Assembly: GCF_004912145.1 (NCBI RefSeq)
Contig: NZ_STGT01000001.1
Coordinates: 930,001-994,000 of the forward strand
Reading direction: 5' to 3'
DNA from: Peteryoungia rhizophila
Lineage (GTDB): Bacteria > Pseudomonadota > Alphaproteobacteria > Rhizobiales > Rhizobiaceae
Length of the DNA: 64,000 nucleotides
Position 1 is the first letter of the stretch. Each line of letters starts with the position of its first letter. Of the stretch, positions 1 through 8,816 are shown piece by piece. Below the pieces are notes generated by a model. The model was not told the origin of the DNA, made no database searches, and saw nothing but the letters and a program-made list of their open reading frames with translations. Made by a program: the position numbers and the translations under genes.

Positions 1-1230
1 CTTGCCGAGCGCTTCGCCGGCATTGTTGACGAGGTCGACACCGGCATCCACCTGGGTGGAGCTCTGCGAAATGAGGTTCTTGATCTCGCGGGCGGCATTG
101 GCGCAACGCTGGGCGAGTTCGCGCACTTCCTGGGCGACGACGGCAAAGCCACGTCCGGCCTCCCCGGCGCGGGCGGCCTCGACACCGGCATTGAGGGCCA
201 GGAGGTTCGTCTGGAAAGCAATCTCGTCGATGACGCCGATGATCTTCGAGATTTCATCCGAAGACTTCTCGATGGCCCCCATGGCACTGACCGCACGACC
301 GACGACCTCTTCGGACACACGGGCTTCCGACAGTGCGACGCCGACGACCTGGGAGGCCTCCTTGGCGCCATCGGCCGTCAGGGTGACATTCTGGGTGAGC
401 TCGTGGAGTGCTGCCGTGCTCTCTTCGAGGCCAGCGGCCTGTTGTTCGGTGCGCTGCGCCAGTTCGTCGGTGGCATCGGAGATGGCGGCGGTCGACTTGA
501 AGATTTCATCGGCCGACTGGCGGACTGTGACAATGGTCGAGCGCAGGGCATCGATGGAGGCGTTGTAGTCGCTCGCCATCTGCACGAAATTGGCCGGCAG
601 ATCGGCAGGGAGACGGGCGTCGAGATCACCGGCGGACAGCTTGGCGAGCACACCGCGAAGGGCTGCGAGTGCCGTCGCCTGTTCTGCCTCGGTCGTGAGG
701 CGGGCATGCTCTGCTGCCTGGCGTTGTTCGGCAAGGATCGCGAGATAGACGGAGATGGAATAGTCCATGTCCAGAAGGGCGGCCTTTACCACCACCGAGA
801 TCTCCTCGGCGAGCCGGCCGGAATTCTGGCGGCCGAAGCGGCTCGGCCATCTCTCGCGAACCACCGCATGCACCAGCCGTTCCAGCACCAGGGCGTAGCC
901 GCCGATGTACCAGCGGGGCTCGAGGCCAATGCGGGCATGCGCCTTGCCGACCTTGGTGACACCTTCGACATAGCTGTCGGTGTATTCGGCCGTGCCGACG
1001 ATGCCCCAATGTTCTTCCTGGCGCTTCTTGGCACCCTTGATGTGATCTTCGCTGCGGAAGAAGGCCGCCGTTTCCGGCACCTTGCGCACCTTGTCGTAGA
1101 AGATGTCGAGCGCACTGCCGATGTTCTTGCGGATCAGGGGGCCGAGGCGACGGAGGGTCTCTCGCCCCTTGTCGTCAAGCCCGAGGAAACGAAGACGGTT
1201 CTTCAGATCGGTATTGTCGGGTTGCGACAT
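1..1230 (-). CDS. Globin-coupled methyl-accepting chemotaxis protein (C-terminus cut by window edge)
   Basis: Soluble haem-based chemoreceptor, probably sensing oxygen or another gas and signalling to CheA/CheW. Reading leftward from the ATG at 1230, about residues 1-165 form a protoglobin sensor domain. His98, in the motif [18 protein letters not shown], is the expected proximal haem ligand. A short HAMP-like linker follows ([19 protein letters not shown]), then the MCP coiled-coil signalling domain with the invariant hairpin tip ([20 protein letters not shown]). No transmembrane segment is visible, so it should be cytoplasmic. The gene runs off the left edge, so its C-terminus and any CheR-docking tail are unseen. 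The plus-strand open frames across it are shadows. Confidence 0.93.
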   Translation of the reverse strand, partial: MSQPDNTDLKNRLRFLGLDDKGRETLRRLGPLIRKNIGSALDIFYDKVRKVPETAAFFRSEDHIKGAKKRQEEHWGIVGTAEYTDSYVEGVTKVGKAHARIGLEPRWYIGGYALVLERLVHAVVRERWPSRFGRQNSGRLAEEISVVVKAALLDMDYSISVYLAILAEQRQAAEHARLTTEAEQATALAALRGVLAKLSAGDLDARLPADLPANFVQMASDYNASIDALRSTIVTVRQSADEIFKSTAAISDATDELAQRTEQQAAGLEESTAALHELTQNVTLTADGAKEASQVVGVALSEARVSEEVVGRAVSAMGAIEKSSDEISKIIGVIDEIAFQTNLLALNAGVEAARAGEAGRGFAVVAQEVRELAQRCANAAREIKNLISQSSTQVDAGVDLVNNAGEALGK

Positions 1231-1514
1231 GGCTCACTCACTCTATTTCTGCAATCACAGTGCGTATCAGCTGATGCTGATAGACCAGGTCAACAGAGCG
1301 CTTAAATGGTAAAGCATTGGTTTCCGCGAATTGTCGCCCTCGCCTGAAGTGCGGCTTTGACACCGCCGCGTGCACCCGAACACCGCGCTGGCTTGCGGTT
1401 CGTCAATTCTGCCGCCTAAAAATATTTCTGGCATGGACCCAAACAAACAGATCTCGGCGAGGCGTGTTCACTCTTTGATCTGTCAGCCGTGTGCGAATCA
1501 GGTATCATTGGTAC

Positions 1515-2738
1515 ATGAACATCCAGGACATTCCGGCGGTGACCATCGGCTCAGTCACCCTGTCGCCCACCTTCCTGCTGGCGCTTGCGGTGGCGATCGT
1601 GCTCGCTCCCATCATCGCGCTCGTTCTCATCTCCATGAGGTCGGCATCGACAAGGGCGCGGCAGATGGCGGAGGTCGCCCGGCGTGACGAAGCGGCCGAG
1701 GCGCGGCTCGCGGAGCTCCTGAAGGCGCAGGCCGAGATGCAGGGTCGGCTGGCGACCATGGCAGAAGTCTTCGGCAGCCGGCAGGCCGAGCTCAACCAGA
1801 CGATCAGCCAGCGGCTCGACGGCATGACGCACCGGATCGGCGCGACGATCACGGAACAGACCAAGTCGACACATGATAATCTGCGCACCCTGCAGGAGCG
1901 GCTCGCGGTGATCGATGCGGCGCAGAACAACATCCAGTCGCTCGCCAAGGACGTGGTCGGGCTGCAGGCGATCCTGTCCAACAAGCAGACGCGTGGTGCC
2001 TTCGGGCAATCGCGGATGGAAACGATCGTTGCCGACGGTTTGCCGATGGGCGCCTATGCCTTTCAGACGACGCTGTCGAACGGGTCGCGGCCCGACTGCA
2101 CGATCCGCATGCCGAATGATTCACCGCCGCTGGTGGTAGATGCGAAATTCCCGCTCGAGGCCTGGAACGTGATCCGGGAAACGGAGAACCCTGAGCAGAA
2201 GAAGATGGCCTCGCAGCAGTTCAAGCGGGACATGGAAGTCCATATCCGCGACATCTCGGAGAAGTATCTGATCGCGGGCGAGACGCAGGACATGGCCTTC
2301 CTGTTCGTGCCCTCAGAATCGATCTTTGCCGAGATTCACGAGAATTTCGAGGGCGTCGTGCAGAAGGCGCATCGGCAGAAGGTGGTGATCGTCTCTCCGT
2401 CCCTTCTGATGCTTTCCATCCAGGTCATCCAGGCCGTGCTGAAGGACCAGCGCATGCGCGAGCAGGCGCATCTGATCCAGGGCGAGGTGATCCGCCTGAT
2501 GGAGGACTTGAGCCGTCTCGACGACCGGACGCGCAAGCTGCAAAGCCATTTCCTCGCTGCAAGCAAGGACGTGGAGATGATCATCACCTCCTCGGACAAG
2601 CTGGCCAAGCGCGGGGCGAAGATCGAGGCGATGGAATTCGAGACGCCTGCAGGGCGGACGGATGGGGAGGAGGTCCCGTCGCGTGCCGTGGAGAGCCGGA
2701 CCGGCATGCTCAAGCTGAGGGTTGTTGACGAAGACTGA
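1515..2738 (+). CDS. rmuC: DNA recombination protein RmuC family
   Basis: RmuC-type protein thought to limit DNA inversion and rearrangement between inverted repeats; the fold is nuclease-like and the mechanism is poorly known. From the ATG at 1515 the protein has 407 residues: a single N-terminal membrane segment (about residues 18-40, LSPTFLLALAVAIVLAPII), a long Glu/Ala/Arg-rich coiled coil (about 45-135), then the conserved RmuC core with the segment LVVDAKFPLEAW and the stretch FLFVPSESIFAEI. A GTG at 1491 would add eight residues; the ATG gives a more natural N-terminus. It is followed 45 bp later by ribokinase on the same strand. Confidence 0.92.
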   Translation: MNIQDIPAVTIGSVTLSPTFLLALAVAIVLAPIIALVLISMRSASTRARQMAEVARRDEAAEARLAELLKAQAEMQGRLATMAEVFGSRQAELNQTISQRLDGMTHRIGATITEQTKSTHDNLRTLQERLAVIDAAQNNIQSLAKDVVGLQAILSNKQTRGAFGQSRMETIVADGLPMGAYAFQTTLSNGSRPDCTIRMPNDSPPLVVDAKFPLEAWNVIRETENPEQKKMASQQFKRDMEVHIRDISEKYLIAGETQDMAFLFVPSESIFAEIHENFEGVVQKAHRQKVVIVSPSLLMLSIQVIQAVLKDQRMREQAHLIQGEVIRLMEDLSRLDDRTRKLQSHFLAASKDVEMIITSSDKLAKRGAKIEAMEFETPAGRTDGEEVPSRAVESRTGMLKLRVVDED

Positions 2739-2783
2739 GACCCTGGTCCAAAAGAGCGAAGAACCTAGGGAGGCCTCTCGCTC

Positions 2784-3683
2784 ATGATTACCGTCTTCGG
2801 CTCCATCAACATGGACCTCGTCGCCACCACGCCACGGCTGCCCAAGCCGGGTGAAACCGTGTCGGGAACGGGGTTTGCGACGGCCGCGGGCGGCAAGGGC
2901 GCGAACCAGGCGCTGGCTGCACGACGCGCCGGGGCTGATGTGCACATGGTCGGCGCTGTCGGGCGCGACGAATTCGCAGACCCTGCCCTCGATCTCCTGG
3001 ACAAGGCTGGCACCGATCTTACTGACGTCGCACGCGTGGATGGTCCGACAGGGACTGCGCTGATCCTGGTCGGTGGTGACGGTGAGAACATGATCGCCGT
3101 GGTGCTGGCTGCCAATGGGACCGTCAGCAGCGAGCAGGCCGAGCAGACCATTTCCGGCATGCAGGACGGCGACATCCTGATGCTTCAGCAGGAGGTTCCG
3201 GCCGGCTCCGTCAGCGCTGCCCTCGAAGCTGCGAAGGCCCGGGGCGTTCGGACGGTCCTGAACATCGCACCGCTGATCCCGGAAACCGCCGATCTGGCCA
3301 GGCTCGCCAGCATCGTCATCGCCAACGAGACCGAATTCGAACGCCTGGTCGGCCGCGACGATCTGACGACGGAGCAGCGAGAGAAGATGCTTCTCGAAAT
3401 GCATGGCGAGACGGGGCAGATCCTCATCGTGACGCTCGGCGCCGATGGCGTCATTGCGGCGGAAGGCGGCGTGCTGCACCGGACCAAGGGCCTGAAAATC
3501 GTGCCCGTCGATACGGTGGGAGCAGGCGACACCTTCTGCGGTTATCTGGCCGCCAGCCTGGATGCCGGGATGGCGTTCGGTGACGCGCTGCGCCGCGCGG
3601 CGGTCGCCGGTTCGCTTGCGTGCCTGAAAGCCGGCGCACAGCCGGCGATCCCTGTTGCAGACGAGGTCGCCGCCTCGCTCTGA
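2784..3683 (+). CDS. rbsK: Ribokinase
   Basis: PfkB-family sugar kinase, 299 residues, typical of ribokinase (ATP + D-ribose to ribose 5-phosphate) in the cytoplasm. It opens with the family signature ITVFGSINMDL, has the substrate-loop motif GGKGANQA near residue 40, and ends with the second PfkB signature DTVGAGDTFCGY, whose last Asp is the catalytic base. A good Shine-Dalgarno (ctaggga) lies upstream of the ATG. The nearby nucleoside hydrolase at 6252 releases ribose from nucleosides, so the two could act in one salvage route, although they are on opposite strands. Other pentose or deoxyribose substrates cannot be excluded from sequence alone. Confidence 0.92.
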   Translation: MITVFGSINMDLVATTPRLPKPGETVSGTGFATAAGGKGANQALAARRAGADVHMVGAVGRDEFADPALDLLDKAGTDLTDVARVDGPTGTALILVGGDGENMIAVVLAANGTVSSEQAEQTISGMQDGDILMLQQEVPAGSVSAALEAAKARGVRTVLNIAPLIPETADLARLASIVIANETEFERLVGRDDLTTEQREKMLLEMHGETGQILIVTLGADGVIAAEGGVLHRTKGLKIVPVDTVGAGDTFCGYLAASLDAGMAFGDALRRAAVAGSLACLKAGAQPAIPVADEVAASL

Positions 3684-3832
3684 TTTCAACCGGGGCGCAA
3701 GTCTGATTTATTGCCCGTTAAGCAATGGAACATAGCATCGGCCGCGATCGGGGTGCGTGAAGGCACCCGGCTGCGCCATGACGGCGTGGAACGAATGTCC
3801 CTGCGTCCTGATCCTCAGTTTTCGAGGCTTCC

Positions 3833-6181
3833 ATGTTCGCCTTTTTTACCCGCTCGATCGCCGCCAAACTTCTCGTCGTCACCGGCATCGCAATCGGCCT
3901 GGTGCTCTTCCTTTCCAATCTGGTACTGATTTCGCAGACCCGAGACCGGGTTCACTCCCTGACCATGGAACAGGCCAATGCCGAGGCCAAATCCATCGCT
4001 CGGGAAATCGCCGGCGATATCGGCGAGCTGGCGAGTGCCGCACGCACCATGTCCGGCGTCATCGGACGTGGCCATGAGGGCCAGTCGCTCGACCGGGTCG
4101 GCATTACCAATATTCTGAAAGCAAATCTCGAACAGAACCCGTTTGCCTTCGGCAGCTGGATGGCGGAAGAACCCCGCGCGATCGACGGCCAGAAGGACGA
4201 GATCAAGGGTAAGCTCGAACTCTCGGCCAATGACGACGGCGACTTCACGCCCTACTGGTCGAAGAACCGCAACGGTGAGATCCAGTTCTCCACCTTCCGC
4301 GCCGATTATCCGGCAGAGTGGTATGCGCTGGCGGCGAAGAGCGGCAAGGGCGCGATCACAGCTCCTTACCTGGCCGAGGGAACCGACGTCCCGACGACGA
4401 TGAGTTCCATCGCCTATCCCGTCTACTCCGGTGGAAAGATGATCGGTGTCACGGGCGTGGACATGTCGCTGCTCTCACTCTCCGAGAAGCTGAAGGCGCT
4501 GAAACCGTTCGAGACCGGCCGTGTGCTGCTCGTCGCACAGGGCGCACAATGGCTCGTGGCCCCGACCGACGACCTGCTGATGAAGCCCTATGAGGCAGAA
4601 GGCGCGGACGCGCTCAAGGCTTCGCTTTCGAACGGCACCGGCGGCCTCGTGCCGAACCTCGCCAATGAAAGTGGCGCAGGCTTCGACCGCCTGCTCTATC
4701 CCTTTGCCGTTCCCGGCGTGAACGCCACATGGGCCGTCATCATCGACATCCCGCATGCGGCGATCAACGCACCGATCGAGGCACAGACGATGATGATGAT
4801 CATCGGCGGCCTGATCGTGCTCGCTGCCGTGATGATCGCGCTCTTCCTCGCCGTGCGTTCGCTGGCGCAGCGACCGCTGCATGGCCTGGTCGGTGATGTC
4901 GAGCGGATGACGAAGGGCGATTATGCAAGCGACGTCTCGAACCAGCATCGCTTGGACGAAATCGGCCTCGTCGCCAAGGCGCTGGACGGTTTCCGCCACA
5001 AGCTGGCCGAAAGCCACACGCTGGCTGCAGAAGCAGAGCACCAACGCAAGGCCGCCGAAGGCGAACGTCGCCGCAACGAAGAGGAGCGCAACGTCTCCGC
5101 CTCGGTGCAGCAGCATGTCGTGACCGCACTCGGCAGTGGTCTCGCCCAGCTTTCGCAGGGCAACCTGACCTACCGGATCGCGGACGACTTCCCGGGCGAA
5201 TACGGAGCGCTGAAGCGCGACTTCAACGATGCCGTGGCGAGCCTCGAACAGGCGATTGCCTCGGTGAACGGCAGCGTGGTCAATATCGCGGCCGGCACGA
5301 GCGAAATCTCCGAAAGTGCCGCCGATCTTTCCAAGCGCACGGAGCAGCAGGCTGCGAGCCTGGAGGAGACGGCTGCGGCGTTGAACGAGTTGACCGAACA
5401 GGTCAATTCGAGCGCCGACAATGCGGGCACTGCCGCCAACACGGTTTCGGTCGCCGTCAAGGATGCCGAGAAATCCGGCGAGGTCGTGCAGAAGGCGGTC
5501 GCCTCGATGCACGGCATCGAGCAGTCGTCGCAGGAGATCTCGCGCATCATCGGGGTCATTGACGAGATCGCCTTCCAGACCAATCTTCTGGCGCTCAATG
5601 CCGGTGTCGAAGCCGCACGTGCCGGGGAAGCCGGCAAGGGCTTTGCGGTCGTGGCACAGGAAGTGCGTGAGCTCGCCCAGCGTTCGGCAACGGCGGCGAA
5701 GGAGATCAAGGCGCTGATCAATGCTTCGGCTGCGCAGGTCAAGGACGGGGTGGAGTTGGTCGGTGAAGCCGGGCAGACGCTGCAGAAGATCTCCCAGCAG
5801 GTCATGCAGATCAACGGCCTGATCCGGCAGATCTCGGCATCGGCCAGCGAGCAGGCATCGGGCCTCAAGGAGGTCAATTCCGCCGTCAACCAGATGGACC
5901 AGGTGACCCAGCAGAACGCCGCCATGGTGGAGGAGACGACGGCGGCCAGCATGGCGCTGCGCAACGAATCCGATACGCTGCGCGGGCTCGTGGCGAAGTT
6001 TCAGGTGAGTGGTGCCACCGCGCCGGCTGCAGCCCTCAGGGCGACTGCGGAGAGCATGCGTGGCTCCTACACACCACAGACGGCCGCGCCGCGCGCACCG
6101 GCCTATGCGCCGGCACCCCGCAAGATGGCTGCGGCAGGCGGCGGAGCATCTGCCAGCGCCGAAAGCTGGGAAGAGTTCTGA
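3833..6181 (+). CDS. mcpX: Transmembrane methyl-accepting chemotaxis protein, McpX-like
   Basis: Membrane chemoreceptor of 782 residues. Order: TM1 (about 9-31), a long periplasmic ligand-binding region of dCache type (about 35-315), TM2 (about 319-342), HAMP, a linker with a second HAMP-like stretch, and the cytoplasmic signalling hairpin with the tip [20 protein letters not shown] (about 576-596). The extreme C-terminus reads SWEEF, resembling the NWETF-type tail to which CheR and CheB dock, so it is probably a high-abundance receptor with adaptation. In Sinorhizobium meliloti I recall the receptor next to rbsK being McpX, which senses quaternary ammonium compounds such as betaines. That ligand assignment is by remembered synteny and architecture and is not proven here. 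The ATG at 3833 follows a GAGG ribosome site. Confidence 0.9.
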   Translation: MFAFFTRSIAAKLLVVTGIAIGLVLFLSNLVLISQTRDRVHSLTMEQANAEAKSIAREIAGDIGELASAARTMSGVIGRGHEGQSLDRVGITNILKANLEQNPFAFGSWMAEEPRAIDGQKDEIKGKLELSANDDGDFTPYWSKNRNGEIQFSTFRADYPAEWYALAAKSGKGAITAPYLAEGTDVPTTMSSIAYPVYSGGKMIGVTGVDMSLLSLSEKLKALKPFETGRVLLVAQGAQWLVAPTDDLLMKPYEAEGADALKASLSNGTGGLVPNLANESGAGFDRLLYPFAVPGVNATWAVIIDIPHAAINAPIEAQTMMMIIGGLIVLAAVMIALFLAVRSLAQRPLHGLVGDVERMTKGDYASDVSNQHRLDEIGLVAKALDGFRHKLAESHTLAAEAEHQRKAAEGERRRNEEERNVSASVQQHVVTALGSGLAQLSQGNLTYRIADDFPGEYGALKRDFNDAVASLEQAIASVNGSVVNIAAGTSEISESAADLSKRTEQQAASLEETAAALNELTEQVNSSADNAGTAANTVSVAVKDAEKSGEVVQKAVASMHGIEQSSQEISRIIGVIDEIAFQTNLLALNAGVEAARAGEAGKGFAVVAQEVRELAQRSATAAKEIKALINASAAQVKDGVELVGEAGQTLQKISQQVMQINGLIRQISASASEQASGLKEVNSAVNQMDQVTQQNAAMVEETTAASMALRNESDTLRGLVAKFQVSGATAPAAALRATAESMRGSYTPQTAAPRAPAYAPAPRKMAAAGGGASASAESWEEF

Positions 6182-6206
6182 AAGCCCGATCTACTCGAGA
6201 AATGAC

Positions 6207-6244
6207 GGGGGGCCGCGGCACAGCTGCGGCCCCCCTTTCTTTTC
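6207..6244 (+). terminator. Rho-independent terminator after the McpX-like gene
   Basis: A 10-bp perfect GC stem (GGGGGGCCGC at 6207-6216 pairing with GCGGCCCCCC at 6226-6235) with a 9-nt loop is followed by tttctttt. It lies 26 bp after the receptor stop codon and just before the convergent nucleoside hydrolase. Confidence 0.88.
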
Positions 6245-6251
6245 GGTCTGA

Positions 6252-7196
6252 TCAGAGACGGCCGAAGCGCTCGATCAAGAGATCAAAGAACCCGTCGGCA
6301 TCGACATTGCGCATGAAGGTGGCATTCGGCTCGCGGCCGGAGACGCGCCACCAGTCGACCACGGTCATGCCGACCGTCAGTTCCGACTGCAGCTCGATCT
6401 CGACATTGCAATGGCGGCCGGAGAAGAGCTCGGGCTTCAGGAGGTAGGCGACGACCGTCGGATCATGCAGAGGACCACCGTCGGAACCGTATTTTTCCTC
6501 ATCGAAGCGTTCGAAGAATTCAAGCCATTCGACCATGGCTTTCGCCGGCTTCGTGCCGAGTGCCGCGATCCGGGCGACGCGGGCCTTGGTGGTCATCAGC
6601 TGGTGTGTCACGTCGAGCGGCATGATGGTGACCGGGATGCCGGAGGCGAGAACCGCCGCTGCGGCATGGGGGTCGACATAGATGTTGAATTCGGCCGCCG
6701 GCGTGATGTTGCCGCCTTCGAAGAAGCCGCCGCCCATCATCACCAGTTCTTTGACGCGCGGCGCGATATCGGGCGCCTTCTGGAGGGCGAGACCGATATT
6801 GGTGAGCGGGCCCAGCGTGCAGAGCGTGACGGAGCCTGCGGGTTCGTTGCGCAGCGTCTCGATGATGAAATCGACGGCGTGCTGGCCCTCGACCGCCATG
6901 ATCGGCTCAGGAAGTACAGCCCCGTCGAGGCCGGTCTTGCCATGCACGTGTTCGGCAGTGACGAGCGGGCGCACCATGGGGCGATCCGCGCCTTCGAAGA
7001 TACGGCGGCCGGTTTCGCCGCAGAGTTCGCAGACGATGCGGGCGTTACGGCTCGTGTAGGAGAGAGGCACATTGCCGGCAACCGTGGTGATGCCGAGCAG
7101 CTCCAGGTCGTCAGGGCTGGCAAAGGCGAGCATGAGGGCGGCGGCATCGTCCTGGCCGGGATCGGTGTCGATGATGATCTTACGCGGTTCTGTCAT
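6252..7196 (-). CDS. iunH: Nucleoside hydrolase (IunH family)
   Basis: Ribonucleoside hydrolase cleaving the N-glycosidic bond of nucleosides to base plus ribose. The 314-residue protein begins MTEPRKIIIDTDPGQDDAAA; the DTDPGxDD calcium-binding signature is intact, and a later Asp-rich site appears in GSDGGPLHDPTVVAYLL. The start is placed at the ATG at 7196, which puts the signature near the N-terminus; an upstream in-frame start at 7244 would add 16 unlikely residues. It is convergent with the chemoreceptor and divergent from the heat-shock gene. Whether it prefers pyrimidine or purine nucleosides cannot be told from sequence alone. Confidence 0.92.
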   Translation of the reverse strand: MTEPRKIIIDTDPGQDDAAALMLAFASPDDLELLGITTVAGNVPLSYTSRNARIVCELCGETGRRIFEGADRPMVRPLVTAEHVHGKTGLDGAVLPEPIMAVEGQHAVDFIIETLRNEPAGSVTLCTLGPLTNIGLALQKAPDIAPRVKELVMMGGGFFEGGNITPAAEFNIYVDPHAAAAVLASGIPVTIMPLDVTHQLMTTKARVARIAALGTKPAKAMVEWLEFFERFDEEKYGSDGGPLHDPTVVAYLLKPELFSGRHCNVEIELQSELTVGMTVVDWWRVSGREPNATFMRNVDADGFFDLLIERFGRL

Positions 7197-7262
7197 GGGG
7201 CATCCTAAAGTCTGATGGCCGAGGCTTGGAACGAGGCCTTGCATTTGTCAAGCAAGAGAGTG

Positions 7263-7292
7263 CTTGTCGGGCGGGATGCGATTTCCCATATT
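7263..7292 (+). promoter_or_regulatory. Heat-shock sigma factor (RpoH)-type promoter for the Hsp20 gene
   Basis: A -35 element CTTGTC (7263-7268) is followed after 16 bp by CCCATATT (7285-7292). This agrees well with the known RpoH consensus (CTTGAA, then CCCCATNT). It would start a transcript near 7299, leaving a leader of roughly 40 nt before the Hsp20 ATG. Confidence 0.65.
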
Positions 7293-7308
7293 CCTGATGA
7301 CGGAGGGA

Positions 7309-7334
7309 CGGCCCCTGTCGGGCCGAACAAGGGA
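7309..7334 (+). promoter_or_regulatory. Leader hairpin and ribosome site of the Hsp20 gene
   Basis: CGGCCC (7309-7314) pairs with GGGCCG (7320-7325) around a CTGTC loop. The Shine-Dalgarno AAGGGA (7329-7334) follows within four bases, and the ATG is at 7340. It could be a small thermosensor helper or only a structural element; the canonical ROSE sequence is not evident. Confidence 0.4.
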
Positions 7335-7339
7335 ATGCA

Positions 7340-7762
7340 ATGACACGCACCAGACTGCCGACCGAAGCCTTTCTCATCACCTTCGATACCGGCGATGGCA
7401 GCGCCTTCAGACGGCCGCGGGGCAGTGACGGCTATCCGCCCTACGACATCGAGCGGCTGGCACCGCAGAAGGGAGCGGAGAGGCTTCGCGTGACGCTGGC
7501 GGTGGCAGGCTTCGACGAAAACGAACTCGATGTCAGCGTTGAGGCCAACCAGTTGATCATCCGGGGCAAGCAGGTGGAACGCGAGGAGGTGGATTATCTC
7601 TTTCGCGGCATTGCCTCACGGCAGTTCCAGCGGATCTTCGCGATCGAGGATGGCATGGAGGTGACCGGGGCGTCGCTCAGAAACGGCCTGTTGTCGATCG
7701 AGATCGAAAGGCATGATCCGGTGCATCTGGTAAGGAAAATTAACATCTCCATCGCAGAATGA
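7340..7762 (+). CDS. Small heat shock protein, Hsp20 family
   Basis: Alpha-crystallin type ATP-independent holdase of 140 residues, resembling IbpA-class small heat-shock proteins. The core has the class features: an N-terminal YPPYDIERL stretch, the beta-sandwich segment LRVTLAVAGFDENELDV, LIIRGKQ, and a late NGLLSIEIER segment equivalent to the conserved GxLxI motif. The C-terminal tail ends VRKINISIAE; its INI resembles the IxI motif that docks neighbouring subunits. It follows a heat-shock-type promoter and is followed 49 bp later by a DUF1150 gene, with which it probably forms an operon. Confidence 0.92.
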   Translation: MTRTRLPTEAFLITFDTGDGSAFRRPRGSDGYPPYDIERLAPQKGAERLRVTLAVAGFDENELDVSVEANQLIIRGKQVEREEVDYLFRGIASRQFQRIFAIEDGMEVTGASLRNGLLSIEIERHDPVHLVRKINISIAE

Positions 7763-7811
7763 AGTTCGCGGCAATGTTCGGCCGCCTCTCCCTCATTCGC
7801 GGAGGATCGGA

Positions 7812-8069
7812 ATGTTACTCAAAGAAGCCTCGTCCCACCTTACCAAGTCTGAGCTCGCCCATCTGGGTGCCGGCGAAGTGGGTTATATCCGCAAGATGAA
7901 GTCGGACGACGTGTCCCGTTGCTTCCCGGAAGCGCCGGAAATCGATCCGACGCTGGATCTCTGGGCCCTGTTTGCCGCCGACGGCACGCCGATCCTTCTG
8001 ACAGACAACCGTTCGAGCACCTTTTTCAAGGCGGCGGAAGACGATCTGAAGACCGTTTCGCTGCACTGA
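7812..8069 (+). CDS. DUF1150 family protein
   Basis: Small acidic protein of 85 residues, known mainly from alphaproteobacteria and often found next to an Hsp20 gene. Conserved-looking parts are LAHLGAGEVGYIRKM near the N-terminus and LFAADGTPILLTDNRS in the second half. No signal peptide, membrane segment or known catalytic motif is visible. A GGAGGATCGG ribosome site precedes the ATG. Its place directly behind the small heat-shock gene suggests shared heat control and perhaps a partnership, but the function is unknown. Confidence 0.88.
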   Translation: MLLKEASSHLTKSELAHLGAGEVGYIRKMKSDDVSRCFPEAPEIDPTLDLWALFAADGTPILLTDNRSSTFFKAAEDDLKTVSLH

Positions 8070-8109
8070 GTGGTGCAGCGAATGCTTCGCGGCCTAAGAC
8101 GGCTGCGAA

Positions 8110-8811
8110 TCAGCGCTTGTGGAATGTGAGATAGGCCGAAGAGCGGCCTTCACGCCGGGCCTTGGCCTCGTAGCGCGTACCCGGCCAGCCGTCATAGGGC
8201 GTGAGCCAGTCGGCTGCATTGCGTGCCGTCCAGTCAAACCCACCATGATCGCGGCAGTGCTGCAGCGTCCAGTTGACATAGGTGTCGATGTCGGAGGCGA
8301 AGCAGAAAATGCCTTCAGGCTTCAGAACCTTGTGAAAGCGCTCCAGGTTGACTTGGGAGACGAAACGGCGCTTCCAGTGTCGCTTTTTCGGCCAGGGATC
8401 GGCATAAAGGAGATCGATCTGGTCGATCTGGCCTTCCGGCAGCCAGTCGAGCAGCTGCGTCGCGTCATCATCGTAGACACGGATATTCTGCAAACCCTCG
8501 GCCTCGACGACCGCGAGCAGCTTCGCCATGGAATTGATGAAGGGTTCGACGCCGATGAAGCCGGTTGTCGGATTGGTGCGGGCGCGGTGAACCAGATGCT
8601 CACCGCCGCCAAAGCCGATTTCGAGACGGATCTTGTCGACGGGCAGAGGAAACAGGGACTTTAGGTCGGCCGGCACCTGTGATGCGAGGTCGATCTTCAG
8701 TTCCGGCAGGACGGTTTCCATCCGCTCGACCTGAAGGTCGCGCAACGGCTTTCCCTTGCGTCGACCGAAGAAGGCTTCGGTCGACCTCGTCCTGCGTTCC
8801 TGTTCCGTCAT
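8110..8811 (-). CDS. trmB: tRNA (guanine-46-N7)-methyltransferase
   Basis: SAM-dependent methyltransferase that makes m7G46 in the variable loop of tRNAs. The 233-residue protein shows the TrmB-type SAM motif [15 protein letters not shown], then [13 protein letters not shown], and the family motif [17 protein letters not shown], which carries catalytic and tRNA-contact residues. The gene starts five bases after the metK stop codon on the same strand, so the two are almost certainly co-transcribed, linking SAM synthesis with a SAM user. Confidence 0.95.
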   Translation of the reverse strand: MTEQERRTRSTEAFFGRRKGKPLRDLQVERMETVLPELKIDLASQVPADLKSLFPLPVDKIRLEIGFGGGEHLVHRARTNPTTGFIGVEPFINSMAKLLAVVEAEGLQNIRVYDDDATQLLDWLPEGQIDQIDLLYADPWPKKRHWKRRFVSQVNLERFHKVLKPEGIFCFASDIDTYVNWTLQHCRDHGGFDWTARNAADWLTPYDGWPGTRYEAKARREGRSSAYLTFHKR

Positions 8812-8816
8812 TCAGA

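Noticed and set aside
1231..1514. A gene between the globin receptor and rmuC
   Set aside because: Only short frames (69 and 105 codons) that are not family-like; the region looks like divergent promoters, with no recognised site.
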